DNA from: Geodermatophilus saharensis
GTDB lineage: Bacteria; Actinomycetota; Actinomycetes; Mycobacteriales; Geodermatophilaceae
Assembly (NCBI RefSeq): GCF_900188205.1
Contig: NZ_FZOH01000001.1
Coordinates: 158,359 to 222,358 of the forward strand
DNA length: 64,000 nt
Direction of reading: 5' to 3'
The position numbers and the translations under genes are program-made. Under the pieces are notes generated by a model. That model ran no database searches. It was not told the origin of the DNA and was given only the letters and a program-made list of their open reading frames with translations. This document shows positions 31,383 to 41,610 of this stretch, in pieces (the first letter of the stretch is position 1; every line of letters starts with the position of its first letter).

Positions 31383-32283
31383 GGCGCGCGTCATCCCGCT
31401 GCGTCCCGACGACGAGCAGCCGCACGTCCCGCCGCCGGGGGACCCGGGCTGGGACGAGCAGGTCGCCGGCGGCCTGGAGTTCCTCCGCCGCCGCCTCACC
31501 GGCGAGTACGAGACCGACGAGTTCGGCTTCGACCCCGACCTGACCGACCACGTGCTGCTGCCGCTGCTGCGGCCGCTGTTCTCCCGCTGGTTCCGGGTGG
31601 AGACCCACGGCGTGGAGAACGTGCCCACCACCGGCGGCGCGCTGGTGGTGGCCAACCACTCCGGCACCGTTCCGGTCGACGCGCTCATGACCACCGTGGC
31701 GCTGCACGACGACCACCCGGCGCAGCGGCGCTTCCGGCTGCTCGGCGCCGACCTCGTCTTCGAGCTGCCGGCCGTCGGCTCCCTGGCCCGCAAGTTCGGC
31801 GCCACGCTGGCCTGCAGCGAGGACGCCGAGCGGCTGCTGTGCGGCGACGAGCTGGTCGGCGTCTTCCCCGAGGGGTTCAAGGGCATCGGCAAGCCGTTCC
31901 GCGAGCGGTACACCCTGCAGCGGTTCGGCCGCGGGGGTTTCGTCACGGCGGCACTGCGCACCGGCAAGCCGATCGTCCCGTGCGCCATCGTCGGCGCCGA
32001 GGAGATCTACCCGATGATCGGCAACGCCCGGACGCTGGCCCGGCTGCTCGGCCTGCCCTACTTCCCGGTGACGCCGACCTTCCCCGCGCTCGGCCCGCTC
32101 GGGCTGGTGCCGCTGCCGTCGAAGTGGCTCATCGCCTTCGGCGAGCCGATCGAGACGGCGTCCTACGGGCCCGCGGCCGCCGAGGACCCGATGCTGGTGT
32201 TCAACCTGACCGACCAGGTCCGCGAGACCATCCAGCAGTCGATCTACCAGCTGCTGCTGCAGCGCTCCTCGGTCTTCAGCTAG
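31375..32283 (+). CDS. PlsC-like lysophospholipid acyltransferase (Rv0502-like)
   Basis: This 302-residue acyltransferase has the PlsC block I as LVVANHSGTVPVDALM. The His-Asp spacing is six residues instead of the usual four, a feature of this subfamily. Block III is VGVFPEGFKGIGKPF, and the substrate pocket continues IVPCAIVGAEEIYPMI. There is no long N-terminal membrane helix; the 90-residue N-terminal part is acidic and Pro-rich (LRPDDEQPHVPPPGDPGWD). It likely acts at the membrane face on glycerophospholipid or glycolipid acceptors. The start overlaps the epimerase stop. A hairpin repeat follows its TAG. Confidence 0.85.
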   Translation: MPEARVIPLRPDDEQPHVPPPGDPGWDEQVAGGLEFLRRRLTGEYETDEFGFDPDLTDHVLLPLLRPLFSRWFRVETHGVENVPTTGGALVVANHSGTVPVDALMTTVALHDDHPAQRRFRLLGADLVFELPAVGSLARKFGATLACSEDAERLLCGDELVGVFPEGFKGIGKPFRERYTLQRFGRGGFVTAALRTGKPIVPCAIVGAEEIYPMIGNARTLARLLGLPYFPVTPTFPALGPLGLVPLPSKWLIAFGEPIETASYGPAAAEDPMLVFNLTDQVRETIQQSIYQLLLQRSSVFS

Positions 32284-32358
32284 ACGAAGGACCCTCGTCC
32301 CCCCACGCCTCGCCCGCTCGGCGCGGGCCCCTGACGAGGGCCGTTCCGTCGGCTCACC
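32284..32358 (+). repeat. Dispersed hairpin repeat, copy E
   Basis: ACGAAGGACC follows the acyltransferase TAG directly. The outer stem is CCCTCGTC/GACGAGGG, the inner stem CCCACGCC/GGCGCGGG, the loop TCGCCCGCTC, and the tail GGCCGTTCCGTCGGCTCACCA runs into the stop of the convergent phosphatase gene. Confidence 0.8.
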
Positions 32359-33268
32359 ACGGCCAGGCGTTGCGACGGCGGAGGGCGACCGCGCCGCCGA
32401 CCACCCCACCGGTCAGTGCGGCCGCGGCGACCGTCGGGACGCCGATCCGCGCCGCCTTGCGGCCGGTGCGGAAGTCGCGCACGGTCCACCCGCGCGAGCG
32501 GGCGACGGCGCGCAGCTCGGTGTCGGGGTTGACGGCGATCGACGTGCCGGTGAGGGAGAGCATCGGCAGGTCGTTGGCCGAGTCGCTGTAGGCGGTGCAG
32601 CGCGACAGGTCCAGCCCCTCGCGCTCGGCCAGCGCCCGCACCGCCTCGGCCTTCGCCTCCCCGTGCATCAGCTCGCCGACCAGCCGCCCGGTGTAGCGGC
32701 CCTCGACCACCTCGGCCACGGTGCCCAGCGCCCCGGTCAGCCCCAGCCGGTGGGCGATGATCCGCGCCAGCTCCACCGGGGTCGCGGTGACCAGCCACAC
32801 CCGCTGCCCGGCGTCGAGGTGCTGCTGGGCGAGGTTGCGGGTGCCCGACCAGATCCGGTCGGCCATCAGCTCGTCGTAGATCTCCTCGCCGGCCTGGGTG
32901 ATCTCCTCGACCTCCCGGCCGGCGACGAAGGCGAGCGCGTTCTCGCGGATGTTGTGCATGTCGCCGGCGCTCTCGTTGCCGGCGACGCGGAACTTGGCCT
33001 GCTGCCAGGCGAACCGCGCGATGTCGCGCGAGCTCAGGTACTTGCGGGAGGCCAAGCCGCGGGCGAACCAGAACAGCGAGGCGCCCATCATCATCGTGTT
33101 GTCGACGTCGAAGAAGGCGGCGGCGGTGCGGTCGGCGACGACGACCGGCACCGGCTCGACCTCGGCGGCCGCGGCCGACGCCAGACCCGCGACGTGCGCG
33201 CGGATCTCGTCCTCCGACGGCGACCCGGCGTCCTCGTCCCGGCGACGCCGGAACGGCAGTCCCGGCAC
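32354..33268 (-). CDS. HAD-family phosphatase (SerB1-like)
   Basis: This 304-residue protein is a HAD-IB phosphatase. Motif I is [16 protein letters not shown] (D-x-D-x-T). A helical cap follows ([20 protein letters not shown]). Motif II is [13 protein letters not shown]. The late acidic motif is [14 protein letters not shown]. The C-terminus has a short hydrophobic segment ([20 protein letters not shown]) and a basic end, so it may be membrane-tethered. Substrates could be phosphoserine or a lipid phosphate. GTG 33268 was chosen because AGGGGG lies about seven bases upstream; GTG 33274 is possible. Confidence 0.85.
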   Translation of the reverse strand: MPGLPFRRRRDEDAGSPSEDEIRAHVAGLASAAAAEVEPVPVVVADRTAAAFFDVDNTMMMGASLFWFARGLASRKYLSSRDIARFAWQQAKFRVAGNESAGDMHNIRENALAFVAGREVEEITQAGEEIYDELMADRIWSGTRNLAQQHLDAGQRVWLVTATPVELARIIAHRLGLTGALGTVAEVVEGRYTGRLVGELMHGEAKAEAVRALAEREGLDLSRCTAYSDSANDLPMLSLTGTSIAVNPDTELRAVARSRGWTVRDFRTGRKAARIGVPTVAAAALTGGVVGGAVALRRRNAWPW

Positions 33269-33420
33269 GGGCACCCCCCTGGTTCCAGCGGCCCGCCGCG
33301 CGGGCGGCCCGCCCGACCCTATCCGCACCCGTGCGGGGGAGACGGCCGGTCGCGGGTGCTGCGGACCGGCACCCGCGGTGACAGCATCGCGGGGACCAGC
33401 CCACCCGCCAGGAGGTGCCC

Positions 33421-34965
33421 GTGACAGGGCCCGATCCGGAGTCCGGAGCCGGGGCCGCGGCCCCGACGGGGCTCGCTGCGCTGGTGCGCGCCGCGGCCGC
33501 CGCCCGCCCCGATGCCCCCGCCGTCGTCGACGGCGCCACCCGGCTGACCTGGGCCGAGCTCGACGCCCTCGTCGACCGGACCGCGGCCGGGCTCGCCGCA
33601 CGCGGGCTCACCCGCGGGGACCGGGTGGCCGTGCAGCTGCCCAACGGCGTCGACTGGCTGCGCGCGGCGCTCGGGGCGCTGCGCGCCGGTCTGGTCGTGG
33701 TCCCCGTCAACACCGCCTACACCGACCCGGAGCTCGAGCACGTGCTGCGCGACTCCGGCGCGGCACTGCTCGTCGCGGCCACCGCCCGGGAGCCACTGGC
33801 CGGGGTGCCGGTCGTGGCCGGACCGCCCGAGGCCGACGGCCCGCCACCCGCGGACGACGACGACCCCGCCGCGCCGGCCCTGCTCGCCTACACCAGCGGC
33901 ACCACGGGCCGGCCCCGCGGCGCGGTCCTCACCGCCGCCGCCCTGCGCGCCAACCAGCTGCAGTGCCTGGCGCTGGACCCGCCGCCGGTGCGCCCCGACG
34001 ACCGCGTGCTGCTGGTCCTGCCGCTGTTCCACGTCTACGGCCTCAACGCCGGCTTCGGCCTGGTCGCGGCCGCCGGGGCCTGCGCGGTGCTGGTGCCGGC
34101 CTTCGACCCGCGCGCCACGCTCGCCGTCGTGGAGCGCGAGCGGGTCACCGCCGTCCCCGGCGCGCCGCCGCTCTACCAGGCCTGGCTCGCCGTCGCCGAC
34201 GCCGAGGGCGGCGACGCCGGCCTGCGCCGCGCCCTCGCCTCGGTGCGCACCGCCTCCTCCGGGGCAGCGCCGCTCCCGGAGGCGACCTGGCGGGCGGTGC
34301 GCGACCGCGCCGGCGTGCAGGTGTGGGAGGGGTACGGCCTGACCGAGGCCGGTCCCGTCGTGGCCAGCACGCTGGCCACCGGCCGGGCCAAGCCGGCGTG
34401 CATCGGCGGCCCGCTGCCCGGCGTCGAGGTGGCGCTGCGGGAGACCGGCGGCGGCGGGGACGCCGGCGAGGGGCCGGGGGAGCTGTGGGTGCGCGGCCCC
34501 AACCTCTTCTCCGGCTTCTGGCCCGACGGCGCCGACTGGCCCGACGCCGACGGCTGGCTGGCCACCGGCGACCTCGCCTACCGCGACGCCGACGGCGACC
34601 TGCACCTGCTCGACCGGCGCAGCGACCTCGTGCTGGTCAACGGCTTCAACGTCTACCCGGCCGAGGTGGAGCGGGTGCTCGACGCCCACCCCGCCGTCGC
34701 CGAGAGCGCGGTCATCGGCGTGCCCGACCCGCGCACCGGCGCCGCCGTCGTCGCCGTCGTGGTGCCCACGCCGGGTGCGGAGGTGGACGCCGCGGAACTG
34801 CGCGCGCACGCCGCCGCGTCGCTGGCCCGGTACAAGGTGCCGTCGTCAGTGGTGGTCCGGCCGGCGCTGCCGCACTCGCTGACCGGCAAGGTGAGCCGGG
34901 CGCGGCTGCGCGAGCTCGGCCTGACCCTCGACGAGGCCGCACCGGCGGAGGTGTCCCGTGGCTGA
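33421..34965 (+). CDS. AMP-forming acyl-CoA synthetase
   Basis: This 514-residue enzyme activates a carboxylic acid via an acyl-adenylate and transfers it to CoA. A3 is [32 protein letters not shown] and [15 protein letters not shown] are A4 and A5. [20 protein letters not shown] and [20 protein letters not shown] are A7 and A8, and the catalytic lysine lies in [16 protein letters not shown] at the end. It is a medium/long-chain or aromatic CoA ligase by family; the substrate is open. GTG 33421 has GGAGG five bases upstream. It overlaps the glutaredoxin gene by eight bases. Confidence 0.88.
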   Translation: MTGPDPESGAGAAAPTGLAALVRAAAAARPDAPAVVDGATRLTWAELDALVDRTAAGLAARGLTRGDRVAVQLPNGVDWLRAALGALRAGLVVVPVNTAYTDPELEHVLRDSGAALLVAATAREPLAGVPVVAGPPEADGPPPADDDDPAAPALLAYTSGTTGRPRGAVLTAAALRANQLQCLALDPPPVRPDDRVLLVLPLFHVYGLNAGFGLVAAAGACAVLVPAFDPRATLAVVERERVTAVPGAPPLYQAWLAVADAEGGDAGLRRALASVRTASSGAAPLPEATWRAVRDRAGVQVWEGYGLTEAGPVVASTLATGRAKPACIGGPLPGVEVALRETGGGGDAGEGPGELWVRGPNLFSGFWPDGADWPDADGWLATGDLAYRDADGDLHLLDRRSDLVLVNGFNVYPAEVERVLDAHPAVAESAVIGVPDPRTGAAVVAVVVPTPGAEVDAAELRAHAAASLARYKVPSSVVVRPALPHSLTGKVSRARLRELGLTLDEAAPAEVSRG

Positions 34966-35209
34966 CCCGGCGCCGCGCCTGGAGCTGCTCACCCGCGCCG
35001 GCTGCCACCTGTGCGTCGCCGCCGCCGAGACGCTGGCGCGGATCGCCGCGGAGGCCGGCGTCGGCAGCCGCGAGGTCGACGTCGACGCCGATCCGGAGCT
35101 GCAGGCCGAGTACGGCGACCGGGTGCCGGTGGTGCTGCTCGACGGCCGCGAGCACTCCTACTTCACCGTCGACGTGCCCCGCCTGCGCCGCGACCTCGGC
35201 ATCGGCTGA
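34958..35209 (+). CDS. Glutaredoxin-like protein (Rv0508-like)
   Basis: This 83-residue protein is a DUF836-type glutaredoxin with a thioredoxin fold. The redox motif is LLTRAGCHLCVAAAETL with Cys16 and Cys19. VDVDADPELQAEYGDRVPVV gives the cis-Pro region, and HSYFTVDVPRLRRDLGIG ends the protein. Since mycothiol is made in this organism, a mycoredoxin-like role is possible but not shown by the C-H-L-C motif. GTG 34958 overlaps the ligase gene. It is followed by an inverted copy of the hairpin repeat and the rex promoter. Confidence 0.85.
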   Translation: MADPAPRLELLTRAGCHLCVAAAETLARIAAEAGVGSREVDVDADPELQAEYGDRVPVVLLDGREHSYFTVDVPRLRRDLGIG

Positions 35210-35216
35210 CCCACCC

Positions 35217-35299
35217 GGCGACGTGCTGGGACGGCCCCGCGTCAGGGGCCCGCGCCGAGCCTGCGAGGCGTGGGGGGACGCGGGGTCCTTGTATGGTGT
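35217..35299 (-). repeat. Dispersed hairpin repeat, copy F (inverted)
   Basis: This is the same element in reverse: on the minus strand CAAGGACC, outer stem CCCCGCGTC/GACGCGGGG (fully paired), inner stem CCCACGCC/GGCGCGGG, loop TCGCAGGCTC, tail GGCCGTCCCAGCACGTCGCC. It follows the glutaredoxin stop, reading towards it. Confidence 0.8.
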
Positions 35300-35355
35300 C
35301 GGACACAGCGGCGCGCATCCGTGCAGGCCGGGGGCCCGTCGGGCTGCCTGCGACT

Positions 35356-35373
35356 TTGTTCGTGCGTTCACAA
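35356..35373. promoter_or_regulatory. Rex operator over rex promoter
   Basis: TTGTTCGTGCGTTCACAA resembles the Rex site TTGTGAACNNNTTCACAA. Read on the minus strand one half is a perfect TTGTGAAC; the other has GAACAA. It covers the -35 (TTGTTC, 35356-35361) of a promoter whose -10 is TACCGT (35379-35384), 17 bases apart. Rex would repress its own operon at low NADH/NAD+. Confidence 0.65.
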
Positions 35374-35483
35374 GCGGTTACCGTGGGAGTCGCCGGGCGG
35401 CCGACCGCCCGGATCCCCGATGTCGCCCGCCCCCCTCGGCTCCCGCCGTCGCCCGGGCGCGACCGCTGTGGAGTAGGCCCGTG

Positions 35484-36167
35484 ATGCAGTCGCGGCCCCG
35501 GATCCCGGAGGCCACCGTCGCCCGGCTGGCCGTGTACCTGCGGGTGCTCGGCGGCCTCGCCGACACCGGTCGCGGCACCGTCTCCTCCGGCGAGCTGGCC
35601 TCGGCGGCCGGCGTCAACCCGGCGGGCCTGCGCAAGGACCTCTCCCACCTGGGGCCCTGCGGCACCCGCGGTGTCGGCTACGAGGTCGCCACCCTGCGCG
35701 ACCGCATCGCCGCCGTGCTGGGCATGGAGACGGCCCACGCGTGCGTCCTGGTCGGCATCGGCAACCTCGGCGCGGCGCTGGCCGGCTACGGCGGGTTCGG
35801 CACCCGCGGCTTCGAGTTCGTCGGTCTCTTCGACGCCTCCCCGGCCCGGGTGGGCCAGCGGATCGGCGGCCTGCCGGTGCGGCCGGTCACCGAGCTCGAG
35901 GAGGTCGTGACCGCCACCGGGGCGACGATCGGGGTCATCGCGACCCCCGCCGAGGTGGCCCAGGGCGTCGCCGACCGGCTCACCGCGGCCGGGGTGAGGA
36001 GCATCTTGAACTTCGCGCCGGTCACGCTGACCGCGCCGGCGGGGGTCGACGTCCGCCAGGTCGACCTCTCCGTCGAGCTGCAGGTCCTGGCCTTCCTCGA
36101 CAAGCAGCGCGGCGCCGTCCCCGGCGCCCCGCTGGAGTCCCTCGCCCCCGCCGGGGGGATGGCATGA
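35484..36167 (+). CDS. rex: Redox-sensing repressor Rex
   Basis: Rex senses the NADH/NAD+ ratio and represses respiratory and haem genes until NADH rises. The 227-residue protein has an N-terminal winged helix ([46 protein letters not shown]) and a Rossmann domain ([33 protein letters not shown]). The last part, [20 protein letters not shown], is the domain-swapped dimer helix. The ATG at 35484 is used; GTG 35481 is equally possible. It is followed by hemA with a four-base overlap, as in Streptomyces. A Rex-like operator lies 110 bases upstream. Confidence 0.95.
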   Translation: MQSRPRIPEATVARLAVYLRVLGGLADTGRGTVSSGELASAAGVNPAGLRKDLSHLGPCGTRGVGYEVATLRDRIAAVLGMETAHACVLVGIGNLGAALAGYGGFGTRGFEFVGLFDASPARVGQRIGGLPVRPVTELEEVVTATGATIGVIATPAEVAQGVADRLTAAGVRSILNFAPVTLTAPAGVDVRQVDLSVELQVLAFLDKQRGAVPGAPLESLAPAGGMA

Positions 36168-37519
36168 GCCTGCTCGCCGTCGGCATCAGCCACCGCACCG
36201 CGCCCGTCGCGCTGCTCGAGCAGTTCGCCATGACCCGCGACGACCAGGTCAAGGCGCTGCACGAGCTCGTCGGCAGCGACCACGTCAGCGAGGCGCTGGT
36301 CCTGGCCACCTGCAACCGGGTCGAGGTCTTCGCCGAGGTCGACCGCTTCCACGGCGGCGTCGCCGAGGTCAGCCGCGTGCTGGCCCGCCAGTCCGGGGCC
36401 GGCGTCGAGGAGCTCACCCCCTACGTGACCGTGCACTACGAGGACCAGGCCGTCGCCCACCTGTTCACCGTGGCCGCGGGCCTGGACTCGATGGTCGTCG
36501 GCGAGACCCAGGTGCTCGGCCAGCTGCGCGCGGCCTACGCCCTCGCACAGGAGGAGGGCACCGTCGGCCGGTCGCTGCACCCGGTCGCCCAGCACGCCCT
36601 GCGGGTGGGCAAGCGCATCCACTCCGAGACCGGCATCGACCGCGCCGGCGCCTCGCTGGTCACCGTCTCGCTCGACCACGCCGAGGACCGCGTCGGCCCG
36701 CTCGCCGGCCGCCCGGCCCTCGTCGTCGGCGCCGGCTCCATGGGCGCCCTCGCCGCCACCACGCTGTCGCGCCGCGGCGCGCTGGTCACCGTCGCCAGCC
36801 GCTCCCCGGAGTCGGCCGCCCGCCTGGCCGCCGCCGTCGACGGCGGCACCGCCGAGATGGCCGAGCTCCGGTCGGCGATCGCCGACGCCGACGTCGTGGT
36901 CACCTGCACCGGCGCCACCGGCCTGGTCGTCGGCACCGACGTCGTCGCCGCGGCGATGACCGACCGCGCTGGGCGCCCGCTGGCCGTCGTCGACCTCGCG
37001 CTGCCCCGCGACGTCGACCCCGGCGTCGCCGCGCTGCCGGGCGTGCACGTCGTCGACCTCGCGCTGCTGCAGGGCGAGCGGTCGGCCGCCGGGAGCACCG
37101 GGCCGGTCGCCGCCGACGACGTCGCCGCCGCACACGCGCTCATCGAGGCCGAGACCGCGCTGCTGCGCGCCGAGCGGCAGGCCGCCGCCGTCGCGCCCAC
37201 CGTCTCCGCGCTGCGCAGCCAGGCCGCCGAGGTGGTCGACGCCGAGCTGCTGCGCCTGGCCGCCCGGCTGCCCGACCTCGACGCCCGCGCCCGCAACGAG
37301 ATCGCCCGCACGGTGCGCCGCGTCGTCGACAAGCTGCTGCACGAGCCGACCGTGCGGGTCAAGGAGCTGGCCAGCACCCCCGGCGGGGTCGACTACGCCG
37401 ACGCCCTGCGCGCGCTGTTCGGCCTGGGCCTGGGCACCGAGGTGCCCGCGGACGGCCCGCGGCTGGCCGAGGCCGTCGCCGTCGACCCCGACGAGCTGCG
37501 CCCCGGGGGCGCGTCGTGA
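36164..37519 (+). CDS. hemA: Glutamyl-tRNA reductase
   Basis: HemA reduces glutamyl-tRNA to glutamate-1-semialdehyde with NADPH, the first committed step of the C5 route to haem. The 451-residue protein has the catalytic Cys50 in [26 protein letters not shown] at the start, and [20 protein letters not shown]. The NADPH domain has [20 protein letters not shown]. The C-terminal dimerisation helix is recognisable ([20 protein letters not shown]). It overlaps both rex and hemC. Together with hemL downstream this gives a complete start to tetrapyrrole synthesis. Confidence 0.96.
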   Translation: MSLLAVGISHRTAPVALLEQFAMTRDDQVKALHELVGSDHVSEALVLATCNRVEVFAEVDRFHGGVAEVSRVLARQSGAGVEELTPYVTVHYEDQAVAHLFTVAAGLDSMVVGETQVLGQLRAAYALAQEEGTVGRSLHPVAQHALRVGKRIHSETGIDRAGASLVTVSLDHAEDRVGPLAGRPALVVGAGSMGALAATTLSRRGALVTVASRSPESAARLAAAVDGGTAEMAELRSAIADADVVVTCTGATGLVVGTDVVAAAMTDRAGRPLAVVDLALPRDVDPGVAALPGVHVVDLALLQGERSAAGSTGPVAADDVAAAHALIEAETALLRAERQAAAVAPTVSALRSQAAEVVDAELLRLAARLPDLDARARNEIARTVRRVVDKLLHEPTVRVKELASTPGGVDYADALRALFGLGLGTEVPADGPRLAEAVAVDPDELRPGGAS

Positions 37520-38466
37520 CCTCACGGACCAGCGCACGGTCCACCGCGACGCTGCGGCTGGGCACCCGGGCCAGCCGGCTCGCCCACACCCAGTCGCAGA
37601 CCGTCGCCGACGCGGTCACCGCCGCCAGCGGCGTGCCGGTCGAGCTGGTGCACATCAGCACCGAGGGCGACCGCTCCGCCGCGGCGATCGCGCAACTCGG
37701 CGGCACCGGCGTGTTCGTCACCGCGATCCGCCGGGCGCTGCTCGAGGGCACCGTCGACGTCGCGGTGCACAGCTACAAGGACCTGCCCACCGCGCCCGAG
37801 CCCGGCCTGGTCGTCGCCGCCGTCCCGCCGCGGGAGGACCCGCGCGACGCGCTGGTCGCCCGGGACCGGCTGACCCTCGGCGAGCTGCCGCCCGGCTCCC
37901 GCGTGGGCACCGGGGCGCCGCGCCGCGTCGCGCAGCTGCGCGCCCTCGGCCTGGGCCTCGAGGTCGTGCCGATCCGCGGCAACGTCGACACCCGCATGGC
38001 GCGGGTGGTCCCCGGCGACCTCGACGCCGTCGTCCTCGCCCGCGCGGGCCTGGCCCGGCTGGGCCGGCTCGACGTGGTCACCGAGGTGCTCGACCCGCTG
38101 CAGGTGCTGCCCGCGCCCGCGCAAGGCGCGCTGGCCGTCGAGTGCCGCGCCGACGACGAGCGCACCCTGCAGCTGCTGGCCGCGCTCGACGACCCCGGCA
38201 CCCGCGCCGCCGTGCTCGCCGAGCGGACCACGCTGGCCGCGCTGGAGGCCGGGTGCAGCGCCCCGGTCGCCGCGCACGCCGAGCTCGCCGAGGGCGAGGA
38301 CGGCCCCGAGCTGTACCTGCGCGCCTCGGTGACCGCACTCGACGGCAGCGACGGCGTCCGCGGCTCGGTGACCGGCCCGGTCGGCGACGCCGAACGGCTC
38401 GGCCGCGAGCTCGCCGCCGACCTGCTCGACCGCGGCGCCGCCGCGCTCGTGGCGGCCGCCCGGTGA
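37516..38466 (+). CDS. hemC: Porphobilinogen deaminase (hydroxymethylbilane synthase)
   Basis: HemC joins four porphobilinogens into hydroxymethylbilane. The 316-residue protein has [20 protein letters not shown] at the start, [29 protein letters not shown] and [15 protein letters not shown]. The dipyrromethane cofactor attaches to Cys247 in [16 protein letters not shown]. The GTG at 37516 overlaps the hemA stop. The extra 10 residues at the N-terminus are Ser/Thr-rich. A gap of 77 bases separates it from hemD, which has its own ribosome binding site. Confidence 0.95.
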   Translation: MTSRTSARSTATLRLGTRASRLAHTQSQTVADAVTAASGVPVELVHISTEGDRSAAAIAQLGGTGVFVTAIRRALLEGTVDVAVHSYKDLPTAPEPGLVVAAVPPREDPRDALVARDRLTLGELPPGSRVGTGAPRRVAQLRALGLGLEVVPIRGNVDTRMARVVPGDLDAVVLARAGLARLGRLDVVTEVLDPLQVLPAPAQGALAVECRADDERTLQLLAALDDPGTRAAVLAERTTLAALEAGCSAPVAAHAELAEGEDGPELYLRASVTALDGSDGVRGSVTGPVGDAERLGRELAADLLDRGAAALVAAAR

Positions 38467-38543
38467 CCCGCCGGGCCCCCACCCCAGACCCCGCACACGC
38501 CCTCCCGAGGGCCTCGACACCAACAAAGGACCAGGAGCTCGTG

Positions 38544-40073
38544 ATGACGCGCTTCCGCAAGACCCCCGGCCGCGTCGTCTTCGTCGGCGCCGGCCCCGGT
38601 GACCCGGGCATGCTCACCGCCCGGGCCACGGCCGCACTGGCCGAGGCCACGGTCGTGCTCGTCGACCCGGACGTCCCCGCCGCCCTCGTCGACGCCGTCC
38701 GCGACGGCCGCCCGGAGGTCGACCCGACCCCGGTCAGCGGCGAGCCGGCCGACGTCGCCAAGAGCGCCGTCGCCGCCGCCAAGAACGGCGACGTCGTCGT
38801 CCGGCTGGTCGCCGGTGACCCCTACACCGCCGAGCGCGCGGTCAAGGAGGTGCTCGCCGTCGGCCGCACCTCGGTGCCCTTCGACGTGGTCCCCGGCGTC
38901 GCGCCGTCGACCGCGGTGCCGGCGTTCGCCGGTGTCGCCCTCGGCGGCACCTCCCTGACCGCCGACCTGCGCGACGGCGACGTCGACCTGCCGGCCCTCG
39001 CCGGCGCGGCCGCGACGCTCGGCGCCCCCGTGGTGCTGCAGGCCGGCGCCGAGCAGCTCCCCGACGCCGCCGCGCGGCTGGTCGAGGGCGGGCTGTCCGG
39101 CAGCACCCCGGTCGTGGTGACCGCGGGCGGCTCGGGCACCGGGCAGAGGAGCGTCGTCGCCAAGCTGGGCGCCGTCGCCGAGAAGACCGCCGACCTCGGC
39201 GGCCTCACCGGCGCGGTCGTGGCCACCGTGGGCTCGGCCGTCGACAAGCGCGGCAAGCTCTCCTGGTGGGAGAGCCGGCCGCTGTTCGGCTGGCGGGTGC
39301 TGGTGCCGCGCACCAAGGACCAGGCCGGCGAGATGAGCGAGCGGCTGCGGGCCTACGGCGCGGTGCCGGTCGAGGTGCCCACCATCGCCGTCGAGCCGCC
39401 GCGCAGCGCCGCCCAGATGGACCGCGCGATCAAGGGCCTGGTCACCGGCCGCTACGGCTGGATCGTGTTCACCTCGGCCAACGCCGTGCGCGCCGTCCGG
39501 GAGAAGTTCACCGAGCTGGGCCTGGACGCGCGGGCCTTCGCCGGCGTCAAGGTCGCCTGCGTCGGCGAGCAGACCGCCGACGCGGTGCGCGCCTTCGGTA
39601 TCGTGCCCGAGCTGGTGCCCACCGGCGCGCAGTCCAGCGAGGGCCTGCTGGCCGACTTCCCCGAGTACGACGACGTCCTCGACCCGATCAACCGGGTGCT
39701 GCTGCCGCGCGCCGACATCGCCACCGAGACCCTCGCCGCGGGCCTGGTCGAGCGCGGCTGGGAGATCGACGACGTCACCGCCTACCGCACCGTGCGGGCC
39801 GCGCCGCCGCCGGCGCCGGTGCGCGAGGCGATCAAGGGCGGCGGGTTCGACGCGGTGTGCTTCACCTCGTCGAGCACGGTCCGCAACCTGGTCGGCATCG
39901 CCGGCAAGCCGCACGCCAAGACCGTCGTCGCGGTGATCGGCCCGGCCACCGCCGCCACCGCGCAGGAGTTCGGGCTGCGCGTCGACGTGCAGCCCGAGAC
40001 CGCCGCCGTCGCCCCGCTGGTCGACGCGCTGGCCGCGTTCGCCGAGGCCCGGCGCGCCGAGGCCGGGCAGTGA
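38544..40073 (+). CDS. hemD: HemD with degenerate SUMT-like N-terminal domain
   Basis: This 509-residue fusion joins an N-terminal uroporphyrinogen methyltransferase-like domain (residues 1-250) to a C-terminal uroporphyrinogen-III synthase (about 250-500). The first part starts RVVFVGAGPGDPGMLTARAT. Motifs further on are diverged: VVRLVAGDPYTAERAVKEVL stands where G-G-D-P-x-x-F-G-R-G is expected. The synthase part has VLVPRTKDQAGEMSERLRAY, WIVFTSANAVRAVREKF, VGEQTADAVRAFGIVPELVP and FDAVCFTSSSTVRNLVG. The synthase is probably active. The methyltransferase half may be inactive or specialised. I chose ATG 38544, with AGGAG six bases upstream. Confidence 0.9.
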   Translation: MTRFRKTPGRVVFVGAGPGDPGMLTARATAALAEATVVLVDPDVPAALVDAVRDGRPEVDPTPVSGEPADVAKSAVAAAKNGDVVVRLVAGDPYTAERAVKEVLAVGRTSVPFDVVPGVAPSTAVPAFAGVALGGTSLTADLRDGDVDLPALAGAAATLGAPVVLQAGAEQLPDAAARLVEGGLSGSTPVVVTAGGSGTGQRSVVAKLGAVAEKTADLGGLTGAVVATVGSAVDKRGKLSWWESRPLFGWRVLVPRTKDQAGEMSERLRAYGAVPVEVPTIAVEPPRSAAQMDRAIKGLVTGRYGWIVFTSANAVRAVREKFTELGLDARAFAGVKVACVGEQTADAVRAFGIVPELVPTGAQSSEGLLADFPEYDDVLDPINRVLLPRADIATETLAAGLVERGWEIDDVTAYRTVRAAPPPAPVREAIKGGGFDAVCFTSSSTVRNLVGIAGKPHAKTVVAVIGPATAATAQEFGLRVDVQPETAAVAPLVDALAAFAEARRAEAGQ

Positions 40074-41071
40074 GCCCGGCGCAGGGCGGGTCGAGCCCGG
40101 GCTTCGCGCGTGGGCGCCGGCTGCGGTCGACGCCCGCCCTGCGCCGGCTCACCGCGCAGACGCGGGTGGCCCCGGCCGACCTGGTGCTGCCGGTGTTCGT
40201 CAAGGAGGGCATCGACGAGCCGGTGCCCATCGGCTCGATGCCCGGCGTGGTGCAGCACACGCCGGACTCGCTGCGCAAGGCCGCGCACGAGGCGGCCGAG
40301 GCCGGCATCGGCGGCCTCATCCTGTTCGGCGTCCCGGCCGAGAAGGACGAGGTGGGCTCGCAGGCCGACGCCGCGGACGGGATCGTCAACGTCGCGCTGC
40401 GCCGGCTGCGCGAGGACCTCGGCGACGAGCTGGTCCTCCTCGCCGACCTGTGCCTGTGCGAGTACACCTCGCACGGGCACTGCGGGCTCGTGACGCCGGC
40501 CGGCGTCGTCGACAACGACCCGACCCTGGACCGCTACGCCGCGGTGGCGATCGCGCAGGCGCAGGCCGGCGCCCACGTCATCGCCCCCAGCGGGATGATG
40601 GACGGGCAGGTCGCGGCGATCCGCCGGGCGCTCGACGGCGCGGCGTTCACCGAGACGCCGATCCTCGCCTACGCCGCCAAGTACGCCTCGGGCTTCTACG
40701 GCCCGTTCCGCGAGGCGGCCGAGGGCGCGCCGCAGTTCGGTGACCGCTCGACCTACCAGATGGACCCGCCCAACGCCGACGAGGCGCTGCGCGAGGTGGC
40801 CCAGGACCTCGCCGAGGGCGCCGACGCCGTCATGGTCAAGCCGGCGCTGCCCTACCTCGACGTCGTGGCGCGGGTCGCCGACGCCGTCGACGTCCCGGTC
40901 AGCGCCTACCAGGTCAGCGGCGAGTACGCGATGGTCGAGGCGGCCGCCCGCAACGGCTGGATCGACCGCGAGCGCGCCATCGTGGAGACCCTCACCGCCA
41001 TCCGCCGCGCCGGCGCCGGCCAGGTGCTCACCTACTGGGCGGTCGAGGCGGCGCGCCTGCTGCGCCGGTGA
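40070..41071 (+). CDS. hemB: Porphobilinogen synthase (ALA dehydratase)
   Basis: HemB condenses two 5-aminolevulinates to porphobilinogen. The 333-residue protein has [20 protein letters not shown] near the start and the zinc-binding stretch [15 protein letters not shown]204 in [18 protein letters not shown] and K257 in [14 protein letters not shown] are the Schiff-base lysines. The three Cys in DLCLC/HCG point to the zinc-dependent type. The GTG overlaps the hemD stop by four bases, and the stop overlaps the next gene, keeping the haem operon tightly coupled. Confidence 0.96.
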   Translation: MSPAQGGSSPGFARGRRLRSTPALRRLTAQTRVAPADLVLPVFVKEGIDEPVPIGSMPGVVQHTPDSLRKAAHEAAEAGIGGLILFGVPAEKDEVGSQADAADGIVNVALRRLREDLGDELVLLADLCLCEYTSHGHCGLVTPAGVVDNDPTLDRYAAVAIAQAQAGAHVIAPSGMMDGQVAAIRRALDGAAFTETPILAYAAKYASGFYGPFREAAEGAPQFGDRSTYQMDPPNADEALREVAQDLAEGADAVMVKPALPYLDVVARVADAVDVPVSAYQVSGEYAMVEAAARNGWIDRERAIVETLTAIRRAGAGQVLTYWAVEAARLLRR

Positions 41072-41610
41072 GCTACGTCGAGCCCGGCGGCAGCCGGCGG
41101 CCGTTCTGGCTGGCCGCCGCCGCGCTCGCCGTCCTCGGCCTGCTCGACGGCCTCCTGCCCGGTCCGGACCTGCCGCCGCTCGGGTGGGCGCTCGGGGTGG
41201 TGGTCGTCCTCGGCGTCGCCGCCGCGCTGTGTTCGGTCGCCCGCCGCGCGTGGACGGTGCGGATCGGCGGCCGGGGACCGGAGAGCGCGCTGACGGTGGG
41301 CCGGGAGCGGGTGCCGCTGGCCGACGTCGACGCCGCCCACCTGCGCGCCGTGCGGGAGGGGACGGCGGGCGTCGACGCCGGCGCCCCGGTGCTCGGTGGC
41401 GGCTGGTCGCTGCCGCGCGGGCGCACCGGGCTGCCGCTGCGACTGGCCGACGGGCGCACCGTCCTGGTGCCCACCCGCGACCCCGCCGCGCTGAGCGGCG
41501 CCCTGCTCGCCGCTCTGCCCGCCGCCGTGCCGGGGAGTGGCACGTCACAGGCCGCCGACCCCCACGCCCCCGACGGGCGGTCCCGGGACAGGGGGACACT
41601 GGGGCCGTGA
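41068..41610 (+). CDS. Two-helix membrane protein, unknown (PH-like?)
   Basis: This 180-residue protein has two adjacent membrane helices (residues 12-30, [19 protein letters not shown], and 39-57, [20 protein letters not shown]). A soluble domain follows with alternating strands ([40 protein letters not shown]), compatible with a bacterial PH-like domain. The tail is Pro/Asp/Arg-rich. I do not assign a function. It sits inside the haem operon, overlapping hemB and hemL, in the place of Rv0513. A role near haem synthesis is only implied by position. Confidence 0.7.
   Translation: MSYVEPGGSRRPFWLAAAALAVLGLLDGLLPGPDLPPLGWALGVVVVLGVAAALCSVARRAWTVRIGGRGPESALTVGRERVPLADVDAAHLRAVREGTAGVDAGAPVLGGGWSLPRGRTGLPLRLADGRTVLVPTRDPAALSGALLAALPAAVPGSGTSQAADPHAPDGRSRDRGTLGP

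Noticed and set aside
32898..36167. A 1089-codon open frame on the plus strand
   Set aside because: Most of it is out-of-frame reading of GC-rich antisense and neighbouring sequence; only its last 227 codons are Rex.
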